NCBI RefSeq assembly: GCF_006151805.1
Contig: NZ_VDDA01000023.1
Span: forward strand, 1-64,000
Length of the DNA: 64,000 bases
Reading direction: 5' to 3'
Origin: Methylobacterium terricola
Lineage (GTDB): Bacteria; Pseudomonadota; Alphaproteobacteria; Rhizobiales; Beijerinckiaceae
The notes under the pieces were generated by a model, which was not told where the DNA came from, searched no databases, and was given only the letters and a program-made list of their open reading frames with translations. Each line of letters opens with the position of its first letter. Position 1 is the stretch's first letter. Shown in pieces: positions 11,090 through 19,668 of this stretch. The position numbers were made by a program, and so were the translations under genes.

Positions 11090-11482
11090 TCAATTCGCCG
11101 CGTCGCTCCGCATGCGGTACCCGCCCTCCGCGTCGCGCTCGAAGATCTCGGCGATGCGGGCGTGGCGCAGGGCTTCGCCCGAGCGGTCGGGCACCAGGTT
11201 CTGCTCGGAGACGTAGGCGACGTACTCGGTCTCCTGGTTCTCGGCGAGCAGGTGGTAGAACGGCTGGTCCTTGGACGGCCGCACCTCCTCGGGGATCGCC
11301 TGCCACCATTCCTCGGTGTTGGCGAAGACCGGATCGACATCGAAGATGATGCCGCGGAACGGGTAGATTCGGTGGCGCACCACGTCGCCGATGTTGAACT
11401 TGGCGAGGCGGATGACCGCGCCGGACGGCGCGGCGTCGGGCTGCGGGGCGGGCATGGCGGAGAAGGTCTGTCCGAGAGGCAT
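11090..11482 (-). CDS. hspQ: Heat shock protein HspQ (YccV-like hemimethylated-DNA-binding fold)
   Basis: A protein of about 130 residues. The core KFNIGDVVRHRIYPFRG, the run of acidic and aromatic residues around EEWWQAIPEEVRP, and QPFYHLLAENQE are the conserved YccV/HspQ signature. In E. coli HspQ modulates Lon proteolysis and DnaA levels; the role here is inferred from family. The start is uncertain: ATG at 11482 (MPLGQTFS) or four codons upstream (MLTTMPLG), neither with a clear ribosome binding site. Confidence 0.88.
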   Translation of the reverse strand: MPLGQTFSAMPAPQPDAAPSGAVIRLAKFNIGDVVRHRIYPFRGIIFDVDPVFANTEEWWQAIPEEVRPSKDQPFYHLLAENQETEYVAYVSEQNLVPDRSGEALRHARIAEIFERDAEGGYRMRSDAAN

Positions 11483-11578
11483 GGTCGTCAACATAGGATG
11501 ACGGGGGCGGGTTTGCACCGGCGCGAGGCCTTCGCGCGATGCATGTCCCGCCTCCGGGGTCTCACGATGCCGGGAGCG

Positions 11579-12634
11579 TCAGGCGTCCAGGCCGTAGGCG
11601 CGGGCGAGGTCGGGATCCTTGGCGGCGACGAGCCGGGCGAGGTCCACGATCACGCTGGCCTGCTTCCAGGTGGCGTCGTCCTGCATCTTGCCGTCGAGCA
11701 TCACCGCACCGGTGCCGTCAGGCATCGCCTCCAGGATGCGCTTGGCGAAGGCGACCTCGCCCGGATCGGGCGCGAAGACGCCCTTCGCGATGGCGACCTG
11801 GCTCGGATGCAGGGTCCAGGCCCCGGCGCAGCCCATCAGGAAGGCGTTGCGGAACTGCACCTCGCAGGCCGCCGCATCGGAGAAGTCGCCGAACGGGCCG
11901 TAGAACGCCTTGATGCCGTTGGCCTGGCAGGCATCGACCATGCGGGCGATGGTGTAGTGCCAGAGGTCCTGCTGCACGCTCGATCGCTCCGACGAGCCGG
12001 GCGTCGGATCGGCGATGACCCGGTAATCGGGATGGCCGCCGCCGACCCGGGTGGTCTTCATGCCGCGGGACGCCGCGAGGTCGGCAGGTCCCAGGCTCAT
12101 CCCGTGCATGCGCGGCGAGGCGCAGGCGATGGCATCGACGTTGGCGACGCCCTCCGCGGTCTCCAGGATGGCGTGGACCAGGATCGGCTTGCTTACGCCG
12201 GCCCGGGCCTCGAGCTGGGCGAGAAGCTGGTCGACGTAGTGGATGTCCCACGGCCCCTCGACCTTCGGCACCATCACGACGTCGAGCTTGTTTCCGACCT
12301 CGGCGACGATCTCGATCAGGTCGTCGAGCAGCCACGGGCTGTTGAGGGCGTTGACGCGGGTCCACAGGCCGGTGCCGTGGGCGGCGAAGTCGGTGTCCCG
12401 CGCCATGGCGATGAAGCCCTTGCGGGCGTTCAGCTTCTGGTCGGCGGGGACCGCGTCCTCGAGGTTGCCGAGCACCACGTCGACCTGGGTCGCCAGGTCC
12501 GGCACCCGGGCCCGGACCTTGTCGTTGTGCGGCGGCACGAAGTGGATCATCCGCTCGAGCCGGACCGGCAGCTCGCGGAAGGGGGCCGGCGCCCCGGTGG
12601 CCAGGGGCTGGAAGAAGCGGCGCGGCAGTTTCAT
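11579..12634 (-). CDS. mclA: L-malyl-CoA/beta-methylmalyl-CoA lyase
   Basis: A 351-residue HpcH/HpaI-CitE family lyase that cleaves malyl-CoA to glyoxylate and acetyl-CoA, in the serine cycle and ethylmalonyl-CoA pathway of methylotrophs. MKLPRRFFQP, VVLGNLEDAVPADQK (acidic metal-binding segment), MVPKVEGPWD, LVHAILETAEGVANVD (metal-binding Glu) and LHPSQVAIAKGVFAP are family blocks. The ATG has GGAG about 9 bases upstream. This gene is the main metabolic pointer to a methylotrophic or phototrophic alphaproteobacterium. Confidence 0.93.
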   Translation of the reverse strand: MKLPRRFFQPLATGAPAPFRELPVRLERMIHFVPPHNDKVRARVPDLATQVDVVLGNLEDAVPADQKLNARKGFIAMARDTDFAAHGTGLWTRVNALNSPWLLDDLIEIVAEVGNKLDVVMVPKVEGPWDIHYVDQLLAQLEARAGVSKPILVHAILETAEGVANVDAIACASPRMHGMSLGPADLAASRGMKTTRVGGGHPDYRVIADPTPGSSERSSVQQDLWHYTIARMVDACQANGIKAFYGPFGDFSDAAACEVQFRNAFLMGCAGAWTLHPSQVAIAKGVFAPDPGEVAFAKRILEAMPDGTGAVMLDGKMQDDATWKQASVIVDLARLVAAKDPDLARAYGLDA

Positions 12635-13247
12635 GGGGCGTTTCTCCAACCTTCCGGCACGGCCGGCCTCCCGGATCGCGAGAAGGCCCGATCGTGACGG
12701 AGGGGTAGAGCAGGGGCGGCGCGGCCGTAAAGGGGCGGCGTCTCGGCAGATGGTCGTGCTCCCGGGCCGTCGCGCCCTCGGTTCCGCGCCGGGCTCGCCC
12801 GCCTGGTGCCCCCCGGTCGGGACATCGGAACGCCCATCGCGGGGCCGAAAGACCATCGCGGCGCATCATCCCGAGGATGTAGGGACGGCTCCCGCTTTCG
12901 AGGCATCGTCCCGCGGCCTCCCCCCACCGGGAGGCCCCAAAACCTGTCATGACTTGTCTTCCGGACTGTCCCGAGGTGAAACCGCAAGTCACCCGTCAAT
13001 TCACGCCCTGTCGACTTGCCGTTTTCGATTTTGAAGATATCATCGCGAGGGCTGGCAGGGGACAGAAGATCCCGGACGGCGCGGGGGCCGGATTGATCAC
13101 CGGCCGCGGGCCGTCACGCCGTGACCTGGCGAGAATCCGGCGAAGACCTATGCGCCCGTGCCGTTTCGCACGTGCAGCATGGAACGCCGGTGCATACCCG
13201 GCGTTCATCGGGCAAGGCGGGCGGCGGAGGACATGAGGACGATCACG
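12635..13247. other. Gene-free stretch between mclA and the patatin gene
   Basis: About 600 bases hold the upstream region of both divergently transcribed genes. No frame shows convincing coding character or a start with a ribosome binding site. A short AT-richer patch around 13020-13050 could belong to a promoter, but I see no clear -35/-10 pair. Confidence 0.4.
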
Positions 13248-14471
13248 ATGTCCCGACAGTGGAATCGGCGCGGGCTGGCCGGCGCCGCGGTGGTGGCACT
13301 CGCCCTCGGCGCGACGATGCCCGCCCAGGCCGGCACGGTGGCCGACCGGCAGCGCTCGACCGTGCGGGCGAGCTTCACGGCGGCGGATCTCGCGGCGGCG
13401 CGGCCGGAGGGGCTGCCCGCCTCGGTGCGGGTGCCGGGCGACGACCCGGCGGCGTTCAAGGCCTTCCTCGACGGCGCCGCGATGGCCTCGCGCGCGCCCT
13501 GGCTGGCGCTCTCCGGCGGCGGCGAGAATGGCGCCTTCGCGGCCGGCCTGCTCAAGGGCTGGACCCGGGCCGGCACCCGGCCGGATTTCGGCATCGTCAC
13601 CGGCGTCTCGACCGGCGCGCTGATCGCCCCCTTCGCCTTCATCGGCGCGTCGGGGGATGCGGCCCTGGAGAAGGCGTATACCGAAACCTCGGCGGCGGAC
13701 GTGTTCGAGTTCGGCGGCGGCCAGGAGAGCCTGACCGACACCTGGCCGCTCAAGCGCGGCATCGAGCGCAGCGTCACGCCGGACCTGCTCGCCGCGGTGG
13801 CGGCGGAGCACCGCAAGGGACGGCGCCTCCTCGTCGTCACCACCGAGCTCGATTCCCTGCGCCCGACCCTGTGGGACATGGGCGCGATCGCGCAAGCCGG
13901 CGGTCCTGCCGGGCTCAAGCTGTTCCGCGAGGTGATGCTGGCCTCGGCGGCGATCCCCGGCATCTTCCCGCCGGTGATGATCGAATCGGTCGGCCCCGGG
14001 GCCAAGCGATTCCAGGAGATGCACGCCGATGGCGGCGCCACGGCGCCGTTCTTCGTCGCCCCCGGCCGCTCCCTGCTGGAGCAGGTGGAGGGCGCGGCGC
14101 CCGCGGCGGACCGCCTGCCGGCACCGGCCGTCTACGTCGTCGTCAACACCTCGCAGGCACCGGACTTCCAGGTCGCCCAGCGCTCGATGCTGAGCATCCT
14201 CGGCCGCTCGCTCTCGGCGATGATCAAGGCCCAGACCGCCGGCGCCCTCGCGGTGACCAAGGCCTTCGCGACGCGCACCGGACTTCCGCTCCACGTCGCC
14301 ACCATCGACCAGCGCTTCGGCCAGGTCTCGCAGGCGCCGTTCGAGCAGGGCTACATGCGGGCCCTATTCGCCCACGGCGAGACGCTCGGGCGGGACGGCA
14401 CCGCCTTCGACTGGTCGCCCGACAGCCTGGTCACCAGCTCGACGAGGCGGAGCGCGAGCAACGCGCCGTAA
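13248..14471 (+). CDS. Patatin-like phospholipase, exported
   Basis: A 407-residue protein with an N-terminal signal peptide (RRGLAGAAVVALALGATMPAQAG). The patatin Ser-Asp dyad is complete: oxyanion loop LSGGGENGAFAAG near residue 90, nucleophile motif GVSTG near 122, and DGG (HADGGAT) near 264. It probably hydrolyses acyl esters in the periplasm or envelope. The ATG of MSRQWNRRG has GAGG 9 bases upstream; an ATG five codons earlier is possible but its ribosome binding site is too close. Confidence 0.82.
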   Translation: MSRQWNRRGLAGAAVVALALGATMPAQAGTVADRQRSTVRASFTAADLAAARPEGLPASVRVPGDDPAAFKAFLDGAAMASRAPWLALSGGGENGAFAAGLLKGWTRAGTRPDFGIVTGVSTGALIAPFAFIGASGDAALEKAYTETSAADVFEFGGGQESLTDTWPLKRGIERSVTPDLLAAVAAEHRKGRRLLVVTTELDSLRPTLWDMGAIAQAGGPAGLKLFREVMLASAAIPGIFPPVMIESVGPGAKRFQEMHADGGATAPFFVAPGRSLLEQVEGAAPAADRLPAPAVYVVVNTSQAPDFQVAQRSMLSILGRSLSAMIKAQTAGALAVTKAFATRTGLPLHVATIDQRFGQVSQAPFEQGYMRALFAHGETLGRDGTAFDWSPDSLVTSSTRRSASNAP

Positions 14472-14545
14472 CCATCAGGACATCCGCCGCTCGTCGGCTC
14501 GGCGGAGCTGAGAACCACCAGGCCAGACGACCGCCAGGGCAGTCC

Positions 14546-14568
14546 GGGGCCGCGCAGCGGAGCCCGGA
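14546..14568. repeat. REP-like intergenic repeat, copy B
   Basis: Identical over 23 bases to the repeat at 7716-7738. It lies in the gap between the patatin gene and the convergent hydroxylase gene. Confidence 0.6.
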
Positions 14569-14605
14569 CGGCGTTACGGGGCGTCAAACCCGTCCGTCGG
14601 GGGCC

Positions 14606-15832
14606 TCACCCCCGCATCAGGGTCGGCGTCCCGAGCCGCGGGGTCACGCCCTCGCGCATCACCAGCCGCCGCAGCGGCGCGATGGTCGAGAGGGCCAGCA
14701 AGCCGGCGCCGCGGGCGAGGTCGCTCGGCAGGAAGGCGGTGAGCAGGCTGCGGTTGAGGGTGTCGACCGCGGTGGTGCGCAGGCGGGCATCGAGCGCCCG
14801 GTCGCGGGAGAAGCGCGACAGCACCGCGTCGCCGCCAGGATCGCGCCCGTCCACGACCGCGTCGCGCAACGCCGCGGCATCGCGAAGGCCGAGGTTCAGC
14901 CCCTGCGCGCCGATCGGCGGGAAGACATGGGCAGCCTCGCCGACCAGCGCGAGCCGCGGCCCGACCGGGCGCGGCACCGACAGGCCGCGCATCGGCACCA
15001 GGCCCCGCGGCCCGTCGATCCGCATCGCGCCCAGCATCGACTGCGCCTGCCGCTCGATCGCCCGGGCCAGCGCCGCGTCGTCGAGGGCACTCAAGGCCTC
15101 CGCCCGGGCCTCGGCCGAGACCCAGACCAGGCTGGAGCGGCGCCCGCCCGGCAGCGGCACCAGGGTGAAGGGCCCCTCGCGGGTGTGGAACTCGGTCGAG
15201 ACCTCGCGGTGGTCACGGGCATGGGCGAGGATCGTGGTCAGGGCCTTCTGCGGGTAGGTCCAGCGCCGGGCGCTCAGGCCCGCCGCCTCGCGCAAGGGAG
15301 AGAGGCCGCCATCGGCCGCGACGACGAGGCGGGCCGCCACGCCCCCGCCGCCCTCCAGCGCCAGCACGGCCCGGTCGGCCTCCAAGGTGCGGCCGGCGGC
15401 GTCATGCTCGACCAGCGTCAGGTCCGGCACCGCGCGGGCGCGGGCGCGCAGGGCCTCGACGAGGCGGGCGCTCTCGATGTTCCAGCCGAAAGCGTCGAGG
15501 CCGATCTCGCGGGCGACGAAGCGGGCCGGCGGTGGACGGAACAGGCTGCCGGTATCGTCGATCAGGTGCATCTCGGCGAGGGGGGCGGCCTGCGGCTCCA
15601 GGGCCTCCCAGGCGCCGAGCGCCCGCAGCAGCCGCACCGAGCCGTCGAGGAGCGCCACGGTGCGCCCGTCGGCCACGGGGGCGTGGCGGCCGACCAGCAC
15701 GGTCCGCACCCCGTCGCGGGCGAGCGCCAGGGCCGCCGCGAGGCCGACCGCGCCGGCGCCGACCACCGCCACGTCGTAGAGGCCCCCCTCGGAATGGGGC
15801 TCTCGGGGATTCGGCTCGGCTGTCTGGCTCAC
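14606..15832 (-). CDS. UbiH/COQ6-family FAD-dependent monooxygenase
   Basis: A 408-residue flavoprotein, probably a ring hydroxylase of ubiquinone biosynthesis. It has the N-terminal FAD Rossmann motif VAVVGAGAVGLAAALALA, a DG motif (VVAADGGLSPLREAAG) and the second FAD motif LALVGEAAHVFPPIGAQGLN typical of UbiH/UbiF/COQ6. I chose a GTG start (VSQTAEPN) because GAGGA lies 9 bases upstream; longer in-frame starts exist. It is divergent from a quinone oxidoreductase gene with 133 bp between them. The ring position hydroxylated cannot be decided from sequence alone. Confidence 0.82.
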   Translation of the reverse strand: MSQTAEPNPREPHSEGGLYDVAVVGAGAVGLAAALALARDGVRTVLVGRHAPVADGRTVALLDGSVRLLRALGAWEALEPQAAPLAEMHLIDDTGSLFRPPPARFVAREIGLDAFGWNIESARLVEALRARARAVPDLTLVEHDAAGRTLEADRAVLALEGGGGVAARLVVAADGGLSPLREAAGLSARRWTYPQKALTTILAHARDHREVSTEFHTREGPFTLVPLPGGRRSSLVWVSAEARAEALSALDDAALARAIERQAQSMLGAMRIDGPRGLVPMRGLSVPRPVGPRLALVGEAAHVFPPIGAQGLNLGLRDAAALRDAVVDGRDPGGDAVLSRFSRDRALDARLRTTAVDTLNRSLLTAFLPSDLARGAGLLALSTIAPLRRLVMREGVTPRLGTPTLMRG

Positions 15833-15965
15833 GGAACGGGTCCTCGCGCACGCGTCGGGGGGATCTGGGTCATGCAGGGCCGGTCCGCCATCCCGGGCCA
15901 TTGCCGCAGCCGCGCCGCCACCTATGATCCCGCCCGGACAACGAGACCAGGGTGGGAGCGGACCG

Positions 15966-16940
15966 ATGCCCAAGGCGATCCGGATCTACGAGTATGGCGG
16001 CCCCGAGGTGATGCGCTACGAGGAGGTCGCGGTCGGCGATCCCGGGCCGGGCCAGATCCGGGTGCGCCAGAGCGCGATCGGCGTCAACTTCATCGACATC
16101 TACTTCCGCTCCGGCCTGTACAAGGCGCCCCAGCTCCCCTTCACCCCGGGCAACGAGGGCGCCGGCACCGTGGTGGCGGTCGGCGAGGGCGTCACCGGCT
16201 TCTCGCCGGGCGACCGGGTCGCCTACGGCTCGGCCACCGGCACCTATGCCGAGGAGGTGGTGATCGGGGCGGGCTCGGTGGTGCGCCTGCCGGACGGCAT
16301 CGACGACGACACCGCCGCCGCGATGATGCTCAAGGGCCTCACCACCCAGTACCTGCTGCGCCGCACCTACAAGGTCCAGCCCGGCGACACGATCCTGTTC
16401 CACGCCGCCGCCGGCGGCGTCGGGCTGATCGCGACGCAATGGGCCAAGCACCTCGGCGCCACGGTGATCGGCACCGTCGGGTCAGAGGACAAGGTCGCGC
16501 TCGCCCGCGAGCATGGCTGCGACCACGTGATCCTGTACAGGACCGAGGATTTCGCCGCCCGGGTCAAGGAGATCACCGGCGGCAAGGGCTGCGCGGTCGT
16601 CTATGACGGCGTCGGCCAGGCGACCTTCCCGGCCTCGCTCGATTGCCTGCGGCCCTTTGGCTGTTTCGTGAATTTCGGCAGCGCTTCGGGGCCGATCACG
16701 CAGTTCGACATCAACCTGCTGGCCCAGAAGGGCTCGCTCTACGCCACGCGGCCGACCCTGTTCACCCACACCGCCAACCGCGCGACCCTGGAGGAGATGG
16801 CCGCCGACCTGTTCGCGGTGGTGGGGAACGGCGCGGTGAAGATCCCGGTCCATACGAGGGCCAAGCTCGCCGACGCGCCGAAGGTCCATGCCGACCTCGC
16901 CGGGCGGCAGACGACCGGTGCGACGGTGATGCATCCCTGA
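15966..16940 (+). CDS. qor: NADPH:quinone oxidoreductase (zinc-free MDR family)
   Basis: A 324-residue medium-chain dehydrogenase/reductase of the zeta-crystallin/Qor type, which reduces quinones with NADPH. FIDIYFRSGLY, LPFTPGNEGAGTVVAVGEGV and the nucleotide-binding stretch FHAAAGGVGLIATQWAKHLGA are characteristic. Zinc-binding cysteines of alcohol dehydrogenases are absent. The ATG of MPKAIRIYEYGG has GGGAG 8 bases upstream. It is followed after 59 bp by pncA on the same strand. Confidence 0.9.
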   Translation: MPKAIRIYEYGGPEVMRYEEVAVGDPGPGQIRVRQSAIGVNFIDIYFRSGLYKAPQLPFTPGNEGAGTVVAVGEGVTGFSPGDRVAYGSATGTYAEEVVIGAGSVVRLPDGIDDDTAAAMMLKGLTTQYLLRRTYKVQPGDTILFHAAAGGVGLIATQWAKHLGATVIGTVGSEDKVALAREHGCDHVILYRTEDFAARVKEITGGKGCAVVYDGVGQATFPASLDCLRPFGCFVNFGSASGPITQFDINLLAQKGSLYATRPTLFTHTANRATLEEMAADLFAVVGNGAVKIPVHTRAKLADAPKVHADLAGRQTTGATVMHP

Positions 16941-16999
16941 TAGGCTGACGCTGCGCCATCCGGGGCGATTCGCCCCGGATGGGCGGAGACCCCAACGCG

Positions 17000-17644
17000 A
17001 TGGCTTCCTGCGCCCTGACGGCAAACGAGACCGATTGTCTCCTCGTCATCGACGTCCAGGCCGATTTCCTGCCCGGCGGCGCCCTCGCGGTGCCGGACGG
17101 GGACGCGGTGATCGCGCCGATCAACGCGTTGGGAAAGACGTTCCAGCACGTCGTCCTGACCCAGGACTGGCACCCGGCCGGCCACGCCTCCTTCGCGGCA
17201 AGCCACGCCGGCAAGGCGCCCTTCGAGACCACGATCCTGGATTACGGCCCCCAGGTGCTGTGGCCGGAGCACTGCGTCCAGGGCACGCCGGGGGCGGAGC
17301 TGTCGCCGCATCTCGCCCTGCCGCACGCCCAGCTGGTGATCCGCAAGGGCTACCGGCCGGGCATCGACAGCTACTCGGCCTTCCGCGAGGCCGACCGCAA
17401 AACCTCGACCGGGCTCGCCGGCTACCTGCGCGAGCGCGGCTTCACCCGGGTGTTCCTGTGCGGGCTCGCCACCGATTACTGCGTCGCCTGGAGCGCCATC
17501 GACGCGCGGGAGGCCGGGTTCGAGGCGGTGGTGGTCGAGGATGCCTGCCGGGCGATCGACCGCGACGGCTCGCTCGAACGGGCCTGGGCCGACATGGCGG
17601 CGGCGGGGGTCGAGCGGGAGGAGAGCGGGACGATCGGGGGGTAG
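17000..17644 (+). CDS. pncA: Nicotinamidase PncA
   Basis: A 214-residue isochorismatase-fold amidase that converts nicotinamide to nicotinate in NAD salvage. The catalytic triad is visible as Asp in IDVQADF, Lys in IRKGY and Cys in ATDYCVAW. The metal-binding set appears as DWHPAGHASF. The WPEHCVQGTPGAEL block is typical. I chose the ATG of MASCALTAN; a start seven codons earlier is possible. It may be co-transcribed with the quinone reductase upstream. Confidence 0.93.
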   Translation: MASCALTANETDCLLVIDVQADFLPGGALAVPDGDAVIAPINALGKTFQHVVLTQDWHPAGHASFAASHAGKAPFETTILDYGPQVLWPEHCVQGTPGAELSPHLALPHAQLVIRKGYRPGIDSYSAFREADRKTSTGLAGYLRERGFTRVFLCGLATDYCVAWSAIDAREAGFEAVVVEDACRAIDRDGSLERAWADMAAAGVEREESGTIGG

Positions 17645-17674
17645 AGGCGGGCAGTCCCGCTCGACGCGAGTGAC

Positions 17675-17743
17675 ACCCTCCATGTCGTCCCGGGGCCGCG
17701 ACAGCGGAATCCGGGATGACTTGGAGGGGATGACATGGAGGGT
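17675..17743. repeat. Long stem-loop containing REP-like copy C
   Basis: Twelve-base arms (ACCCTCCATGTC and its exact reverse complement) enclose a diverged copy (17692-17716) of the repeat at 7716 and 14546. It lies 30 bp after pncA and could also act in 3'-end formation. Confidence 0.5.
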
Positions 17744-17780
17744 TTGAACCGATCGGCCTGATCGAAGGTGCGGCGAAGGC

Positions 17781-17912
17781 TCAACCCCAATCCTCGGGCC
17801 GGCCCCACTTGCGGTCGAAGGAGCGAGCGATGTGGCGGGCGTAGAGCAAGCCGCCGACGCTGGGCACCACGGTGGTCGCTGCGACCTGAATGGTCAGGGT
17901 CCAGGTCAGCAT
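17781..17912 (-). CDS. 43-residue hypothetical protein with one hydrophobic segment
   Basis: A short gene reading MLTWTLTIQVAATTVVPSVG and ending in a charged tail (RSFDRKWGRPEDWG). The N-terminal ~25 residues could form one membrane helix. An excellent ribosome binding site (GAGGA, 6 bases upstream) and the position one base after the stop of the preceding small ORF (TGA-C-ATG) support translation. It is the last gene of the rimO transcript. Function unknown. Confidence 0.55.
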   Translation of the reverse strand: MLTWTLTIQVAATTVVPSVGGLLYARHIARSFDRKWGRPEDWG

Positions 17913-17913
17913 G

Positions 17914-18161
17914 TCAGTCCTCGCTGCGCAGGAAGGTGAATGCACCTTGTGCCGCACAATGTCGGACGAGTCCGGTCGCGAGCCAAACGAGACTCTGCGG
18001 CCATGCGTTCGTCAGGTCCGCGACCGTCGGGATGATGACCCCGGCGCCGATGACGCCAAGGGACAGTGCAGTGCGTTAAAGAAGCCCGCAAGCAGCTTCA
18101 GCCGCTCGGTGGTACGCTTGGCAGCGAGCTTGCGGGCCTTCGTGCGTGCCGCCTCATCCAC
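17914..18161 (-). pseudogene. Small two-segment protein, frameshifted by a 5-bp tandem duplication
   Basis: Starting from a GTG three bases after the rimO stop, the frame gives VDEAARTKARKLAAKR and LKLLAGFFNAL, then breaks. In another frame the reading continues as SLGVIGAGVIIPTVADLTN and runs to FTFLRSED and a TGA. On the plus strand AGTGC is duplicated in tandem at 18065-18074. Removing one copy joins the two halves exactly (NAL-SLGVIGAG), giving an 80-residue protein with a basic N-terminus and two hydrophobic helices. Loss is probably recent, since both halves keep coding character. Confidence 0.7.
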
Positions 18162-18164
18162 CGC

Positions 18165-19481
18165 CTACACCGCCACCCCGTGCAGGTCGTAGGCATCCGC
18201 CGACTCGATCTTCACCGTCACGATATCCCCCACCCGGACCGGCCGGCGGAAGGCGACGTGGACGTTGCCGTCGATCTCCGGCGCGTCGTATTTCGAGCGG
18301 CCCTTGGCCACCGTCGGGCCGGCGGCGTCGATGATCACCGGCAGGCGCTTGCCGACCTTGGCCTTCTGGAGCCTCAGGGACACCGCCTGCTGCGTCTCCA
18401 TGAACCGGCGCTGGCGCTCGGCCTTGACCGCGTCCGGCACCGCCGCCGCCACCTCGTTCGCCGGGGCGCCGCGGACCGGCTCGTACTGGAAGCAGCCGAC
18501 GCGCTCGAGCTTGGCCTCCTTGAGCCAGCTCAGCAGCTCCTCGAACTCCGCCTCGGTCTCGCCCGGGAAGCCGACGATGAAGGTCGAGCGGATGGCGAGG
18601 TCCGGGCAGGTGGTGCGCCAGGAGCGGATGCGCTCCAGCATCTTCTCCTGGTTGCCGGGGCGGCGCATCCGCTTGAGCACCGCCGGGCTCGCGTGCTGCA
18701 GCGGCATGTCGAGGTAGGGCAGCACCTTGCCCTCGGCCATCAGCGGGATGACCTCGTCGACATGCGGGTAGGGGTAGACGTAGTGCAGGCGCACCCAGGC
18801 GCCGAGCTCGCCGAGTTCCTTGGCGAGGTCGTAGAACCGGGCCCGGACCTCGCGGTCGCGCCACGGGCTCGTGGCGTAGCGGGTGTCGATGCCGTAGGCG
18901 CTGGTATCCTGCGAGACGACGAGCAGCTCCTTGACGCCGGCCTTCACCAGCTTCTCGGCCTCGCGCAGCACGTCCGCCGCCGGGCGGCTGACGAGGTCGC
19001 CGCGCAGCTGCGGGATGATGCAGAACGTGCAGCGGTTGTTGCAGCCCTCGGAGATCTTCAGGTACGCGTAATGCCGCGGCGTCAGCTTGACGCCCTGCGG
19101 CGGGACCAGGTCGAGGAACGGGTCGTGCGCCGGGGGCACCGCCTCGTGGACCGCCGCCACCACCGATTCGTAGGCCTGCGGCCCGGTGACCGCGAGCAGG
19201 TTCGGGTATTTTTCGCGGATCTCCTCGGGCTGCGCGCCCATGCAGCCGGTGACGATCACCCGGCCGTTCTCCGCCATCGCGTCGCCGATCGCCTGCAGCG
19301 ACTCGGCCTTGGCCGAATCGAGGAAGCCGCAGGTGTTGACGATCACCACGTCGGCGCCGTCGTGCTTGCGGGCCAGCTCGTAGCCCTCGGCCCGCAGGTG
19401 GGTGAGGATGCGCTCGGAATCGACCAGGGCCTTGGGGCAGCCGAGCGACACGAAGGAGATCTTTGGAGCAGGTGCGTTCAT
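18165..19481 (-). CDS. rimO: Ribosomal protein uS12 methylthiotransferase RimO
   Basis: A 438-residue radical-SAM enzyme that adds a methylthio group to the conserved Asp of ribosomal protein S12. The N-terminal cluster cysteines lie in SLGCPKALVDSE, NTCGFLDSAKAES and TGCMGAQ. The radical-SAM motif is CNNRCTFC. A C-terminal TRAM domain (GRSKYDAPEIDGNVHVAF) distinguishes the family. Two small ORFs follow closely on the same strand and are probably co-transcribed. Confidence 0.96.
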   Translation of the reverse strand: MNAPAPKISFVSLGCPKALVDSERILTHLRAEGYELARKHDGADVVIVNTCGFLDSAKAESLQAIGDAMAENGRVIVTGCMGAQPEEIREKYPNLLAVTGPQAYESVVAAVHEAVPPAHDPFLDLVPPQGVKLTPRHYAYLKISEGCNNRCTFCIIPQLRGDLVSRPAADVLREAEKLVKAGVKELLVVSQDTSAYGIDTRYATSPWRDREVRARFYDLAKELGELGAWVRLHYVYPYPHVDEVIPLMAEGKVLPYLDMPLQHASPAVLKRMRRPGNQEKMLERIRSWRTTCPDLAIRSTFIVGFPGETEAEFEELLSWLKEAKLERVGCFQYEPVRGAPANEVAAAVPDAVKAERQRRFMETQQAVSLRLQKAKVGKRLPVIIDAAGPTVAKGRSKYDAPEIDGNVHVAFRRPVRVGDIVTVKIESADAYDLHGVAV

Positions 19482-19668
19482 GGCGAAGGCAGGATGGGAC
19501 GCCGGCCCACGGCCAAGCCGGCGCGAGCGGGATCAAGGATTTAGGGAAGGGTGCTGGGGCAGGCCCATAGCACGGGGGAGGGCGGGCGTCACGCGGCGGC
19601 ATCGTCACCGCCATCTTGGCCCGACGGCCGGCTTCCGCTGCGGGCCTGGCCTCCGCTATCACGGCGCG

